From: Epiperipatus broadwayi
Taxonomy: Eukaryota > Onychophora > Udeonychophora > Euonychophora > Peripatidae
Reading direction: 5' to 3'
NCBI GenBank assembly: GCA_028023455.1
Contig: JAQFVV010006341.1
Span: forward strand, 310,001-374,000
Length of the DNA: 64,000 nt
Part shown: positions 30,001 to 37,299 of the stretch, in pieces
How the letters are laid out: each line of letters begins with the position of its first letter
Numbering within the stretch: the first letter of the stretch is position 1
Notes under the pieces: model-generated
What the model saw: only the letters and a program-made list of their open reading frames with translations
Databases searched by the model: none
Told to the model about the DNA's origin: nothing
Program-made: the position numbers and the translations under genes

Positions 30001-33000
30001 GGATAGAGGTGACTATACAGATTAAAAGTTAAGGACACCATAAATAATTATACAAGCAAATTGTCTTACATTCAAAACCTTATAATAGTTTTGAATTTTA
30101 GATTGATAATAAAATAGGAAAGATGGCTGCTTAAGGAAAGGTGCATTGATCCAAAAATCTAAGTGTAATAGATGAAGATCCAAAACTCCTTGAGCTAGGA
30201 ATTAGTCTGAAGATATGGATAGGCCAGCACTGAGGAGGATTTATTTTGATAACTGAAGAAAGATGATATCGTAGCTGTGGTTTCTAGTGTTAACATTCAC
30301 ATCATAATATGGTAATTAATCACATTCTAAGTCTTGCAGTATCAAGGGTGTAAATTGATAATCAAAGTGCTGTAATAGTTAACAAATTGAGATTTTGAAA
30401 GAAACAAAGGAACAGCAGATTCTGACTTGCACCAAATTAATTCCCAGTTGATGCAATGAATGTGATGTGGGAGTTCTTATGGACAACATACTAAAGTGAA
30501 TATCTTAGAATACATTGTTATTTTTATTTGTTAAAAAATATTCTGCACCACGGCTAACGATGAATATGTACCTGAAGGAAAACCATGGAATCAGTTACTT
30601 ATTTAAATCTACAACTGTTGTCTCATGTATAATTATAATATGTCAGTGGCAACATCTACCATAAACCAATGGAAATTAATGGCAGGGAAATATTCCAACT
30701 AATTCATCTACTTTAAGGTAAAAGATGGTGGTTTAGAAAAATGTTAATTTGGTAGAAACTAGATTTGAAAGTATTTTCACTGTTGTTTAACATCGATCAA
30801 GTTATCACTGGTTAAGTAAACTAGATAATACACAGAAAACACTCCTGTAGAATAATAAGCTGAAATTGTGTGATGTTTAATTTATATACTCACATAATTA
30901 TATTATGTCAACATATGTCAAATAACCTTGATTAGTTCACTGGAAAACAAACCCTTACAGTATCCATCTGCAGAAGAACTAGTAGTTGGTGAAGGTTTTC
31001 CCTTCATTTATTTATTTGTAGATTCATGTAACAATTAATAATTTTATTGCTAGGTAAACTGTCTAGGAAATTTTCAATTACCTTAGAAAAAGTTCCATTG
31101 GAATGTGAAACTGTGATCATAGAGATGGCTGATTGATGCATTCATCATGAGGCTATTACAATATGTTTTTCAGCAATTACAATAACCAAAGCATCTCTTT
31201 TGAACAATAAAGATCTTATGAATTATGTTGAAAAAAAGTAGGTAATTAAGTAATAAACTTGAACAAACATTTGACTCTGTTTCAAAATGATGCACATTTT
31301 TAAAGCTTATTACTAAATGTTTTATAGAAGAATAATTTGTTAAGAGTTTGGGCAATGTATTTCTAATTATTATCTTTCAGTGCAAATAATCAAAAAACAG
31401 TACAAGGCTCCCCTTGTTGAATATATTAACTCATCAAAATGTAGTTATTATTCCAAAAGCAAATAATCTTTACTGTCACATTGTACAATTCTCCGTCTTT
31501 TTTTAAATCTATTATTAGTCACTTAAACCGACATATGAATCATCACGCTACTGCTCTTCTTTCCACACTTACGATGACAATGGAATTATATGTTTCACCT
31601 CCCATTATAAGCCTAACAGTTCAGATTCTAATCTTTTTCCTTTTTTGGCTGCATGCAAGTATGAAAGCTCTTGCGTTAAGAATTCAGCAATGAAGAAACA
31701 TTTAGCTGATTAGAGTTTATAGTAGCAATCTTGTATGATCAATATTGGGTCACTTTGAAAATGGTCCTTTGAATATCATCTCTTTTTATCGATCCCCTGC
31801 TCCCTACAAATGTGAAAAAAGTCTAGAAATGATAATCTAATAAATATTCCTGTCTTGCAAAATCTTGTTATATCACAAGGTCTAGTAGATTGCTCATTAA
31901 AATAGTTGCAATAACAATACTGGAAAACGAAACTATAATATTAAAGGTGTTTATTTTTTCCTAAAGCTCGATGACTGATGTGGAATACTGCATGTTGGAA
32001 ACAATTCAAGATTTGAATGTAGGACAGCATTTTCAGCTAAGAAACAGCATTGGTTGAAGATTGATATAGCTGCTTGTAGTAAAAATCATCTGGGAATGAA
32101 AGTTTAATTAAACTGTAGCTGTAAGAGTTTTTAACTATTGTTTACAAGTGAGAGAGCAGAATATTGGATCACCATTTTAGCTAAGTTCAGAATCTTGAAA
32201 TTTCGTAGATCCATCAGTAAAAGTTAATGATTTATTGCTTCGGAGATCATAAGGAGTTTAATCATAAAGTAGCAGATTCTGGAGTTTAAGCAGAGATCCG
32301 TCACTTCCGATGCTCAAATCTATAGATGACAGTCATGAAGAATGATTTATTCACTATAAGGGAATCTTGTTACATTCACACATAATTTACTGTTTCTGCT
32401 ATTGGGCATAAAAATTTTGAAGAAGAAAAATTCAAATTTTTTATTGGTATTGTTGTAATAATACTAAGATTTATTGTCTTTCCAAGTCTGATGTTAGAGT
32501 ATCACACTGATCAAATGGCCACGGGTACTCTTTCATAATTCCCTTCATGACTAAATTTTTACTGATATATATATATATATAAAGTCTGAATATAAAAAGT
32601 TAATATTATGATTGTTTACAGCTGCAGATTGTTGGATAGATTGAGATACTCTAATGTCAAAATCAAAATGGTGCTTAAAAAATAGATCCTACTCCAAATG
32701 TATTAGAAAATTTGTTATTAATTTTTTAAACAGATAAAACTCTCCATACAGTAGTGCCACTCAGTGCAAGCCAGAGTAATCAATGGATGCCAAAAGGTTT
32801 GTGCATAAAATCTAGTGCCTACTCATCCAATATCCCCAAACTAAATTTTTGGATTGTGGCCTTCGTCTATGAGGGGCCTTGGATCTGAGAGCTTAGGATC
32901 TAATGCAACCCTCCAGCAGCCACTTTTTATCTTTACTTAACTACAAAACTATGAGAATGAAATTGAAAACACAATATTTTCAATCAAAGCTCATTAGGTT

Positions 33001-36000
33001 ATATAGTCATATAGGTCTGAACTCAGTTCAGTACCCATACCAATCTTGCTTAATAAGATAGTGGTAGCTATGGTTATTAAAGAACCAAGACACCAAAATA
33101 TATGTGTACTGAACTGAGTTCAGACCTATATGACTATATAAGCTAATGATTATTGTGTTTTCAATTTTATTCTCATAGTTTTGTAGTTAAGTAGAGATAA
33201 AATATGGCTGCTGGAGGGTTGCATTAGATCCTAAAATCTAGGTGCAGGGCTGTCAAATCCAAAGCTCCTCACTGACCAAGGCCACAATCCAAAAATTTAG
33301 TCTGGGGATAATGGATGAGTAGGCACTAGATAAAGATTTTATTCACAAACCTTCTGGCATCCATTGATTACTCTGGTCTGCACTGAGTGGCATTACTGTA
33401 TGGAGAGTTTTACCTGTTTTAATAACAGTTACAAGCAAGCATAAAAAAAACGGAGATCATGTAATGTTTAGTGGTTTATTATTTTTTTCAGAAGCAACAC
33501 CTGTTAAATCATAAAACTTCCAATTTGGATTTTACTGTGGTTTATATTACACAAAGGCAATATTATATAGATATAAAGCTCTTGTTTTGGATATCGGTTG
33601 CATGTGATTATGTTTTTAGTAAGATTTTTAAAAAAATATAATTTATTTGTTTAGCTAAATAAAACAATGATTTGGGAATAAAAGTAGTAACGAAATCATT
33701 TGGCTTAGATTTTTTTGATTATATCAAAAATGATATAAAAATCAAAAACAATATCACAATTCTACAAATTAGCCCTATTTTAATGTGATAATAATAGTAT
33801 TTTGAACTATCCGAATATTTTTAATTATCTCCTGCTCACAAAAATGCCAGAATTTGGATGATTGCATTTAAACATAAATCCATTCTATCGACTCATTTAA
33901 ATTTGGATGAAGATCTTTAGCTGGAGATCAAAACCTTTCTTTATATGTATAAAATAGAAGTCTTTGAATCCTGATAAACAAATTTTAAAATATGGTCGTC
34001 ATATGATAACTTTTTTAAAAAATATATTTTACATATGGATCCATAAAGTTGTACCACCTAACCTTAAGGTTGTTTTTATTGTTCCACTTTATAAAAATAA
34101 AGGGGATTGAAAAGACTGCAGTAGTTGTTGTGAAATATCATTATCCATTATAATAAAATACTTTCAAGGATTTTATTGAATAGATTGCTTTCAACTATCT
34201 ATCTGAAAGTGGTCATCAGTTTCCAAGTGGTTTAGAAAATCAAAAAGCACTAGATATGTTTGTTTGTTTTATTGCCAGGAGAATGTGAAAATATATATAC
34301 ATATCATGAGAAAATGTGATTTTTGTATTGTTTTTGGAATGGAAATAATGCATTAGAAAGTAAAATGTTATATGTAACTATAATTTGTCATAAACTGTGC
34401 TGCTTGAATTAATTAATTAATTTATGGACATCATAAGCTTTTATTAAATAAAAGCAATTTTTAAAAAATATTTTTTAGTATTTGAGTATATATAATAAAA
34501 TTATTTATAAGATTTTTTTGCTTTTATGAAGACAGTAGCGTGAAAAAACAACTTTTATATAAATAATCCAAAGGGAAATTAAGATTTCAGCCTTCATTTT
34601 TTACTTCTACTTTAATTAACTGTAAACAAGTCTAAAATTTATTTCTCAAATTAAATGAAAGAGTTTTCTTAAAAAAAATATAACACTCTATTGTGCAAGA
34701 TCAAAAACTTGTCAAAGCGATCTGAGTGCAGTTTGAAATGCAACCCAATGCTAGACATCCTTGAAACATTGTATCGTTATATTACTGATTATTGAAATGG
34801 AACATATGCAAAGTTGAAAGAAAAAGTAGATTAAAAATCAGTTACAAGATTTAACCCAAATAAACAAAAGTCTTAAGTTAAATAAAAGCATGTAAAAAAA
34901 ACTCAGAAAGAAAAAAAAAGCTTCCAACAATTTTTTGCTCGAATGATTATTAGTTTAAAAATATGACTCAATTTATACATAGCTTTTAGGTGGAGACAGA
35001 CTTAGGTAATGCAGGACAACACAGATTAATGTATAGTTGCATTTAGCAGATTAAAAGATAAATTATTTTATCATAATGATGTAAGTATTTCAACCGTCAT
35101 ATTTTAAAAAAGTGAAGTATGAACTAGTTTTTAATATTGTTTAAAATCTTGGGCACATACTCTATAATTTTCTGAAAATATAATACAAAACAATGATCAA
35201 TGGTGCTTTTCAGGTTATATCATTATATTTCTTTACTTTCATTGCAAGGTTATAGCTGAGAATAGAATATAGTGAGGAGCTACAATTAGAAAGATTCTAT
35301 AAAATAAATTAAGAGTATAACAAGATGTCAAAATAAATAGATTAAAAAAGCAATGAGCAATGTTTGTGATTCAACTTTGTATCTTGAACTTTTTTCTCCT
35401 AGAGTTAAGACAGCCATATTCATTTATGAGGAGCTGCTGATGAAGTTACTAATGATGAAAGAGTTCAAGACATGAAAATATAAATTAAAAGTGATGAAAA
35501 CCCAGTTTTATTAACTTGATCCATGCTTATTGGAAAAGCACTTGAAAAAATTTAGTCACCTGATTTAAAATATTTGTGATTAATTCTTTTTAAAAATCAA
35601 TTAAGTATCATATGATATCAATGTACACAATGGTATTACAACAGCATATTCATTTTCCTCATTATATTTATACTCCTAAAAATATAAAAACTATAATGAT
35701 TATTGTATGTGACCTTTTATATGTTTGTGTGCATAAAGTTGTCTATGATACGTGTGTATATGACTGTGTGCACACTGTAATGTAGGATTATCTAGTTAAT
35801 TATATACTGGATGCATTAAATATGGATACTTTGAAGTCAAATGCTCATATTTTTTAAGTTTGGAAAAATGCTCAACACTCCTGAAAGTGTTCTTCCAAAA
35901 CAATACTTCAGAATTTATGTTCTATTTCGTCCCAGCCAGGCATTATTTTTTCATAAAACTACCCTAGAAATTGAATATGATAAAATTTCAGCTGCAAAAG

Positions 36001-37150
36001 TTAGTGATATTTTAAAATATTTTATTTTACAATATAGAACGAGATACAACGATGGATTCGAAAGTTAAAGAATAAAGTAACAATTTTGGAGAATTCTAAT
36101 CCTGGGATCAAGGATAAATTTCTAAAAGAAGTTAGAAATTTATATAAAATTTGCTATGAATACATTGAGCAATGGTCAGTCAACTTCGGTGAACTGAATT
36201 GCTTTAAGCGGACTCTTTTACAAGGCAAAATTGAATGGGAAGATGTTTCTTCAACAGTCGTATTTGTTATGAAAGAATTGAAAGATGTTGTTATTGATGA
36301 CAATTTTCTGTTTGAAAAAATTTGAAGAGTAAATATGTATTTAAATGAAGAAAGACTGAAGAAATGGATAGATGAAAAAGTGAGCGTGGACAGAAGCACA
36401 TTTTAAACAAGAATATATCACCCACAAAAATTTAAAATTATTGATTGAATGCGCACTACATTGTACCAGCACTAATACTGCTGTAGAGAGGGTATTTTCG
36501 CTTGGTAATGATTATTGAAGAAATGAAAAATCGCAACTATCCATAAGGACACTAGCTGCAGTTTTAACGGTTAAAATCAATATGAAGATGCAAGTTGTTC
36601 TGACACGTGCGTAATAATGGAAAAAAATTCAGAATTATCCCCAAAAATTCATACAACAATAAAAATATGATTTCAAGAATTAAAAGTTATATAAGTTTAA
36701 AATATTAGAATTACTACTAATATTTATATTATTTTAAAAATATAGTCCAATGGAGAAGATTCAGTTTTTTTTTTTACAAACATAATCACCATATCCAATG
36801 AAATTTCATTCGTACTCCTTTTGTATAAAAAATAGTCAGTCACCTTATAGATAGCATGTTGATTACTTTCAATAAAATCAAAGTGATTTTATTTATTTAT
36901 TTGAAATCAATAAACTGCAACAATATATATAACATTAAAATATCCATTGTTTATTAACTCGAATTACTATTTCTACAACTTTCTCTTTCTCATAGACCTG
37001 TCGATCCCAATAACAAAAGACATTTTCAACCAGAAAAATGAAGATAAAGATATTGAAAAAATAAAAGAAGAAAACGGGAAGTTAAAAAAAAAGAACCGAC
37101 CATTTGTCAAACGAAAGACAAAACAAAAATCTCTACTTCAAACGGATTAA
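2974..37150 (+). CDS. BDP1: BDP1-like TFIIIB subunit, spliced 3' part (4 exons)
   Basis: BDP1 (B double prime) joins TBP and BRF in TFIIIB, which recruits RNA polymerase III to tRNA and 5S genes in the nucleus. The exons are 2974-3072, 4172-4266, 21741-21795 and 36996-37150, with the stop at 37148-37150. Phases agree at each junction (1, 0, 1), giving 404 bp in one frame. The first exon encodes [15 protein letters not shown]. The next gives a SANT core with [12 protein letters not shown] and [11 protein letters not shown], and the third gives [12 protein letters not shown]. This order matches the BDP1 SANT domain, where the F-GTDF and LFP-R pattern is diagnostic. The last exon is highly charged ([22 protein letters not shown]) and ends soon after the SANT domain, so this isoform lacks the long C-terminal extension of vertebrate BDP1. 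Upstream exons are not visible. Introns of 17.5 and 15.2 kb hold most of the mobile DNA. Confidence 0.85.
4172..4266 (+). CDS. BDP1: BDP1 exon b (SANT core)
   Basis: The acceptor is TTATTTTTAAG and the donor is CTAAAG|GTAAAT. The exon is 95 bp. It completes a GAG codon with the previous exon and encodes [16 protein letters not shown], then [12 protein letters not shown], the second and third SANT helices. This is the strongest identifying piece of the gene. Confidence 0.88.
6259..6406 (+). mobile_element. Foldback retroposon E (148 bp) with 14-bp TSD
   Basis: Inverted arms lie at about 6257-6290 and 6337-6370 (the shared core reads AAAAAAGTGAAGC on one side and GCTTCACTTTTTTG on the other), with a 46-bp spacer. 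The right arm is followed by an unpaired tail of 36 bp (6371-6406). The perfect 14-base direct repeat AGATCATTCTATGT at 6245-6258 and 6407-6420 flanks the whole unit and is read as a target-site duplication. No coding capacity is present. Confidence 0.75.
6712..6858 (+). repeat. Internal fragment of foldback family A
   Basis: It shares GGTGCA, CCAAAGCTCCTC, ACTAGTCTGGGGATA and a terminal GGGATTTAAT with the right-arm interior of the family A copy at 33190-33420. Neither end of the element is present, so this is a decayed or truncated copy. Confidence 0.5.
7593..7638 (-). repeat. Hammerhead-like / Penelope-end module
   Basis: On the minus strand the order is ATGAATAT, a 5-bp perfect stem GGGAC/GTCCC around an 8-base loop, then GAAAGCACTTGG. 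The module at 14716-14754 has the same order and ends in GAAAGCGCTTGG. PLE 3' regions are known to carry hammerhead ribozyme motifs with a CUGANGA-stem-GAAA core. Here the first core half is degenerate, so activity is unlikely. Confidence 0.4.
7715..10270 (+). mobile_element. Decayed non-LTR retrotransposon (LINE family 1, copy 1)
   Basis: A 5'-truncated LINE with many stops and frameshifts. The start shows the basic linker that precedes an RT. A reverse-transcriptase region follows: [12 protein letters not shown] near 8890, LLFADDI near 9045 and a YLGI-like thumb ([12 protein letters not shown]) near 9240-9290. The C-terminal domain has two open stretches, at 9202-9396 and 9387-9746. A zinc-knuckle-like CX2CX8HX4C motif ([18 protein letters not shown]) lies near 9950-10005. 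Two relatives occur here: minus 42475-41290, and a short 3' fragment at 50421-50640. All three share the string GGCTAACAGGTTT near the end. I do not assign a named clade. The minus-strand ORFs at 7709-8316 are antisense shadows of this relic. Confidence 0.75.
10318..11275 (-). pseudogene. RTE reverse transcriptase, C-terminal half (host copy)
   Basis: Two overlapping open stretches (11275-10976 and 11004-10318) in different frames. The first carries the RT motif [13 protein letters not shown] and the catalytic FADD. The second carries the thumb ([26 protein letters not shown]) and the C-terminal [15 protein letters not shown] and RPHVRWMDE blocks. The stop codon TGA lies at the start of the TGATGA tail, so there is practically no 3' UTR. 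Confidence 0.85.
11439..12251 (-). pseudogene. RTE linker and RT fingers/palm entry (host copy)
   Basis: A lysine-rich linker (residues of the open stretch 12251-11778) is followed, after one in-frame TGA at 11780-11778, by the RT entry (11762-11439) with [19 protein letters not shown] and [15 protein letters not shown]. Both stretches and the endonuclease part upstream share one frame, so single stop substitutions explain the breaks up to here. A frameshift near 11510 ends it. Confidence 0.82.
12366..12935 (-). pseudogene. RTE endonuclease, C-terminal part (host copy)
   Basis: Continues the endonuclease begun at 14296. It shows [14 protein letters not shown], then MGDFNARIG with the catalytic Asp and Asn, then TAELDYIL and SDHRLV with the Asp-His pair of APE-type nucleases. 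Upstream of residue KG the apparent ORF start (MMMTMMM) is only the GATGAT tail of the nested copy read as codons. It ends at a TAA (12368-12366), after which the same frame continues as [11 protein letters not shown]. Confidence 0.85.
12936..13987 (-). mobile_element. 5'-truncated RTE copy nested in another RTE, 6-bp TSD
   Basis: A second copy of the same RTE, in the same orientation, starting inside RT motif A (AFDSI) and running to its own GATGATGACGATGATG tail. AAAGGC (minus strand) occurs at both edges: 13993-13988 and 12935-12930. Removing the insert plus one duplicate (1058 bp) rejoins the host endonuclease at YYKG / GTNIGN and keeps the frame. The copy carries RT parts at 13962-13645 ([21 protein letters not shown]), 13694-13191 and 13219-12953, with frame changes between them. 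One change lies in a run of A that is a base longer than in the host copy. Confidence 0.9.
13994..14296 (-). pseudogene. RTE endonuclease, N-terminal part (host copy)
   Basis: Open reading starts at [14 protein letters not shown]. It shows the APE-type start [19 protein letters not shown] and the catalytic glutamate in CEVRRKGEE, then [13 protein letters not shown], where the nested copy interrupts it. About 220 bp upstream on the minus strand (to about 14520) probably form the element's 5' UTR. The open stretch at 14519-14328 shows no protein family. Confidence 0.85.
14716..14754 (-). repeat. Hammerhead-like / Penelope-end module
   Basis: On the minus strand: CTTGATAAG, a stem ACTC/GAGT around GTAA, then GAAAGCGCTTGG. 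It matches the module at 7593-7638 in order and in the last block. It sits between the RTE 5' end and foldback D, with no coding PLE part next to it. Confidence 0.4.
14981..15282 (+). mobile_element. Foldback retroposon D (302 bp) with 13-bp TSD
   Basis: Arms at 14981-15059 and 15136-15222 are inverted copies with one short indel (inner ends GGCAAATT and AATTTGCC). The spacer is 76 bp. An unpaired tail of about 60 bp follows the right arm (15223-15282). The perfect 13-base direct repeat TATACACTGCAAT at 14968-14980 and 15283-15295 flanks the unit. The ORF 14780-15040 that overlaps it is a chance ORF. Confidence 0.8.
15296..18194. other. BDP1 intron, AT-rich, no gene seen
   Basis: No ORF with a recognisable domain and no large palindrome was found here. 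A short (TAA)n microsatellite lies at about 16311-16331. The rest appears to be ordinary decayed intronic DNA. Confidence 0.6.
16311..16331 (+). repeat. (TAA)n microsatellite
   Basis: About seven tandem ATA/TAA units, preceded by two copies of an ACAAAATAATTTAT motif. Confidence 0.8.
18195..18245 (+). repeat. Foldback family A, 5' terminal fragment
   Basis: Starts with AAAACAGGCAAAACTCTC, the family A terminus, followed by diverged GCCACTCAATGCAAGCCAG, then loses similarity. It is a truncated copy about 370 bp from the larger one at 18569. Confidence 0.55.
18569..18809 (+). mobile_element. Foldback family A copy with 9-bp TSD, one arm only
   Basis: The unit starts AACAGGCAAAACTCTCC, contains the left arm (AGAGTAATCAATGGATGCC, CTCATCCAATATC, CTTCATCAGTGAGGG, GCACTGCACCTAGATC) and ends in the family tail GATCATGTGATATTTAGT. 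The inverted right arm is missing. The direct repeat ACTAGATTA at 18560-18568 and 18810-18818 flanks it, which fixes both termini of the family. Confidence 0.72.
19675..19850. repeat. Imperfect palindrome with CTGATGA motif
   Basis: The inner arms 19720-19757 and 19774-19811 pair well (CAAAGTTTTCATCAGA with CTCTGATGAAGACTGTGG). Weaker pairing continues outward to about 19675 and 19850. The right arm reads CTGATGAAGACTG and later TTTGAAATTG, the two halves of a hammerhead-like core without a clear stem. The minus ORF 19763-19569 crosses it and is probably chance. Confidence 0.45.
20082..20378 (-). repeat. 3' arm of the PLE inverted repeat
   Basis: Pairs with 21151-21434 in inverted orientation. 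It includes the last coding part of the endonuclease and the 3' UTR. It carries a module (20168-20200, minus) of CTTGAGAAG, stem CTGC/GCAG and TGAAACC that resembles a degenerate hammerhead core. Confidence 0.85.
20231..21177 (-). pseudogene. Penelope RT thumb plus GIY-YIG endonuclease, frameshifted
   Basis: The first open stretch (21177-20479) has [29 protein letters not shown] and [10 protein letters not shown] (the end of a Penelope-type RT). A connector follows, and then the GIY-YIG entry [20 protein letters not shown] near its C-terminus. A frame change at about 20480, consistent with one lost base, leads to the second stretch (20434-20231). That holds the rest of the nuclease: [13 protein letters not shown], then RRIKESLLL, whose Glu is probably the catalytic GIY-YIG glutamate, and a GGWEVNGF end. 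The first residues of the apparent ORF (MISFLSKKT) come from the inverted arm, not from the RT. Confidence 0.85.
21151..21434 (+). repeat. Inverted 5' arm of the PLE
   Basis: Nearly identical to the reverse complement of 20082-20378. The main difference is a loss of about 12 bases inside the hammerhead-like module: this arm reads CTTGAGAGCAGTGAAACC, so stem-loop II is missing. The junction with the RT remnant lies at about 21150. Confidence 0.85.
21741..21795 (+). CDS. BDP1: BDP1 exon c (end of SANT domain)
   Basis: The acceptor is CTATTGGCAG and the donor is GTTA|GTAAGT. The exon is 55 bp, beginning in phase 0 after exon b and ending with one base. It encodes [18 protein letters not shown], which continues the GRTGKELK helix as in other BDP1 proteins (K-FK-E). 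Confidence 0.82.
21983..22194. repeat. Near-perfect 212-bp palindrome (foldback C)
   Basis: Arms of about 100 bp (left start ATATTGATTGCCAAAGTTAT, right end its reverse complement) around a loop near TTTGTCAGTGTACAAA. Only a few mismatches separate the arms. I could not find a tail or duplicated flanks, unlike the other foldbacks, so its insertion mechanism is open. Confidence 0.8.
22355..22798 (-). pseudogene. 3' end relic of LINE family 2
   Basis: Minus-strand reading, with shifts, gives [19 protein letters not shown], then SRGRPIY and a KDILKKCN-like block. Many invertebrate non-LTR elements have a C-terminal block of the form RM-D-RLPK-LFYGEL-G-R--G-P-RYKD-LK, so this is a decayed end of such an element. 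It may belong to the same lineage as the relic at 25470-26930. Confidence 0.55.
22800..25469. other. BDP1 intron, no gene recognised
   Basis: Mixed AT-rich sequence. The stretches at about 23000-23300 and 24350-24700 are less AT-rich and contain small repeated words (CAGCTAGCT, CAACCAGC), but no known family. The ORFs at 24145-24351 and 24466-24666 have no recognisable domain. Confidence 0.5.
25470..26930 (-). mobile_element. Decayed LINE family 2 (endonuclease end and RT)
   Basis: Minus-strand fragments in order: an endonuclease end resembling [12 protein letters not shown] (near 26900), RT entry [15 protein letters not shown] followed by [17 protein letters not shown] (26250-26110), [11 protein letters not shown] then LQYVKDC in place of LQYADDC (near 25780), and the thumb [16 protein letters not shown] (25590-25540). 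The order and words fit the non-LTR type with FNLRRLQAKTK and YADDCAL motifs. The catalytic YADD is mutated and every part is frameshifted. Confidence 0.7.
27199..27413 (-). mobile_element. Foldback family B, short copy
   Basis: Arms at about 27234-27310 and 27335-27410 (left TTGTATTTATATATTGGAC, right its inverse). A tail of about 35 bp (27199-27233) lies on the low-coordinate side, so the unit points to the minus strand. The imperfect direct repeats AGAATTGTTTAT (27187-27198) and AGAATCATTTAT (27414-27425) flank it. It lacks the central block of the copy at 28248-28764. Confidence 0.65.
28248..28764 (-). mobile_element. Foldback family B, long copy with central module
   Basis: A palindrome of about 485 bp (28280-28764, centre near 28522) plus a 32-bp tail at 28248-28279 that matches the tail of the short copy. 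Direct repeats ATGAATTCAGTT (28236-28247) and ATGAATTTAGTT (28765-28776) flank it. Each arm contains GCTGGCCTGACCAGTGAC or its inverse, a tRNA T-loop-like GGTTCGAATTCC (minus strand), and CTGAAGA..GG..CCTCTCGAAAC (28600-28632), resembling a hammerhead core. Confidence 0.7.
28777..32727. other. BDP1 intron, no gene recognised
   Basis: The overlapping ORFs at 29321-29906 show no family. The minus strand of 29430-29830 reads as a basic, glutamate-rich protein-like stretch and may be an old LINE linker. A diverged internal fragment of foldback family A lies at about 30120-30245. The region 31860-31930 (minus) vaguely recalls an RT segment. The ORF 31481-31693 has no recognisable domain. Confidence 0.45.
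30120..30245 (+). repeat. Diverged internal fragment of foldback family A
   Basis: Shares the order GGCTGCT, GGTGCATTGATCC, CCAAAACTCC, AATTAGTCTGAAGATATGGAT with the right arm of the copy at 32728-33472. Both termini are missing. Confidence 0.45.
32728..33472 (+). mobile_element. Foldback family A, large palindrome
   Basis: The longest family A copy. The left arm starts AAACAGATAAAACTCTCC and runs to about 33045. The right arm, from about 33100 to 33420, is its inverse and ends GGAGAGTTTTACCTGTTTT. A tail of about 50 bp follows, ending GATCATGTAATGTTTAGT. The inner arms share GAACTCAGTTCAG and TATATGACTATATAAG-like strings, and the loop is about 55 bp. Flanks GTTATTAATTTTTT and GTTTATTATTTTTTT may be an eroded target duplication. 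No ORF of note. Confidence 0.8.
34030..34290 (+). pseudogene. LINE RT fragment (family 2-like)
   Basis: Plus-strand reading gives [18 protein letters not shown], a stop, then [11 protein letters not shown] and, with shifts, an [10 protein letters not shown] end. This corresponds to the RT entry ([22 protein letters not shown] ... SGFR--RST) of non-LTR elements. It is isolated and has stops. Confidence 0.6.
34500..34880 (+). repeat. Dispersed repeat, copy 1
   Basis: Diverged similarity to 39600-40005. Shared words are TTTAATTAACTGTAAACA / TTTAATTAACGGTAAACA, and AAATCAGTTACA followed by CAAATAAACAAA at the end. No coding potential. Nature unknown. Confidence 0.5.
35841..36614 (+). pseudogene. 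hAT-family transposase relic, C-terminal half
   Basis: Three open parts in two frames. 35841-36068 includes [24 protein letters not shown]. 36086-36325 includes [14 protein letters not shown]. 36435-36614 is the C-terminal dimerisation block with [18 protein letters not shown], then a TGA where tryptophan is usual, then [16 protein letters not shown]. The pattern AVERVFS--N--W--EK--LS is the hAT C-terminal signature. No DNA-binding zinc finger or N-terminal catalytic part is visible, and terminal inverted repeats were not found. It lies in the last BDP1 intron, about 380 bp before the final exon. Confidence 0.8.
36996..37150 (+). CDS. BDP1: BDP1 exon d (3'-terminal coding exon)
   Basis: The acceptor is TTCTCTTTCTCATAG. 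The phase matches the single base left by exon c, giving [14 protein letters not shown]. The rest is very basic ([17 protein letters not shown]) and ends in TAA at 37148-37150. Two overlapping AATAAA signals follow at 37287-37296, about 140 bp downstream. The ORF continues open upstream to 36947 only because the intron end happens to be open. Confidence 0.8.
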
Positions 37151-37286
37151 GTTAATTAAAGCCATCTGGTGACTGATAAGTGAAACTCAAACTGCAACCA
37201 AATATGAATTATAGGAGACAAATTTTACATCATTTTCTAGATTTTTCTGCTGTGCATGTAAGGATAATACTACCAAATATAAAGCT

Positions 37287-37296
37287 AATAAATAAA
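37287..37296 (+). promoter_or_regulatory. Probable BDP1 polyadenylation signals
   Basis: AATAAATAAA, two overlapping canonical hexamers about 140 bp after the BDP1 stop codon. In such an AT-rich window the hexamer also arises by chance. Confidence 0.45.
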
Positions 37297-37299
37297 ATG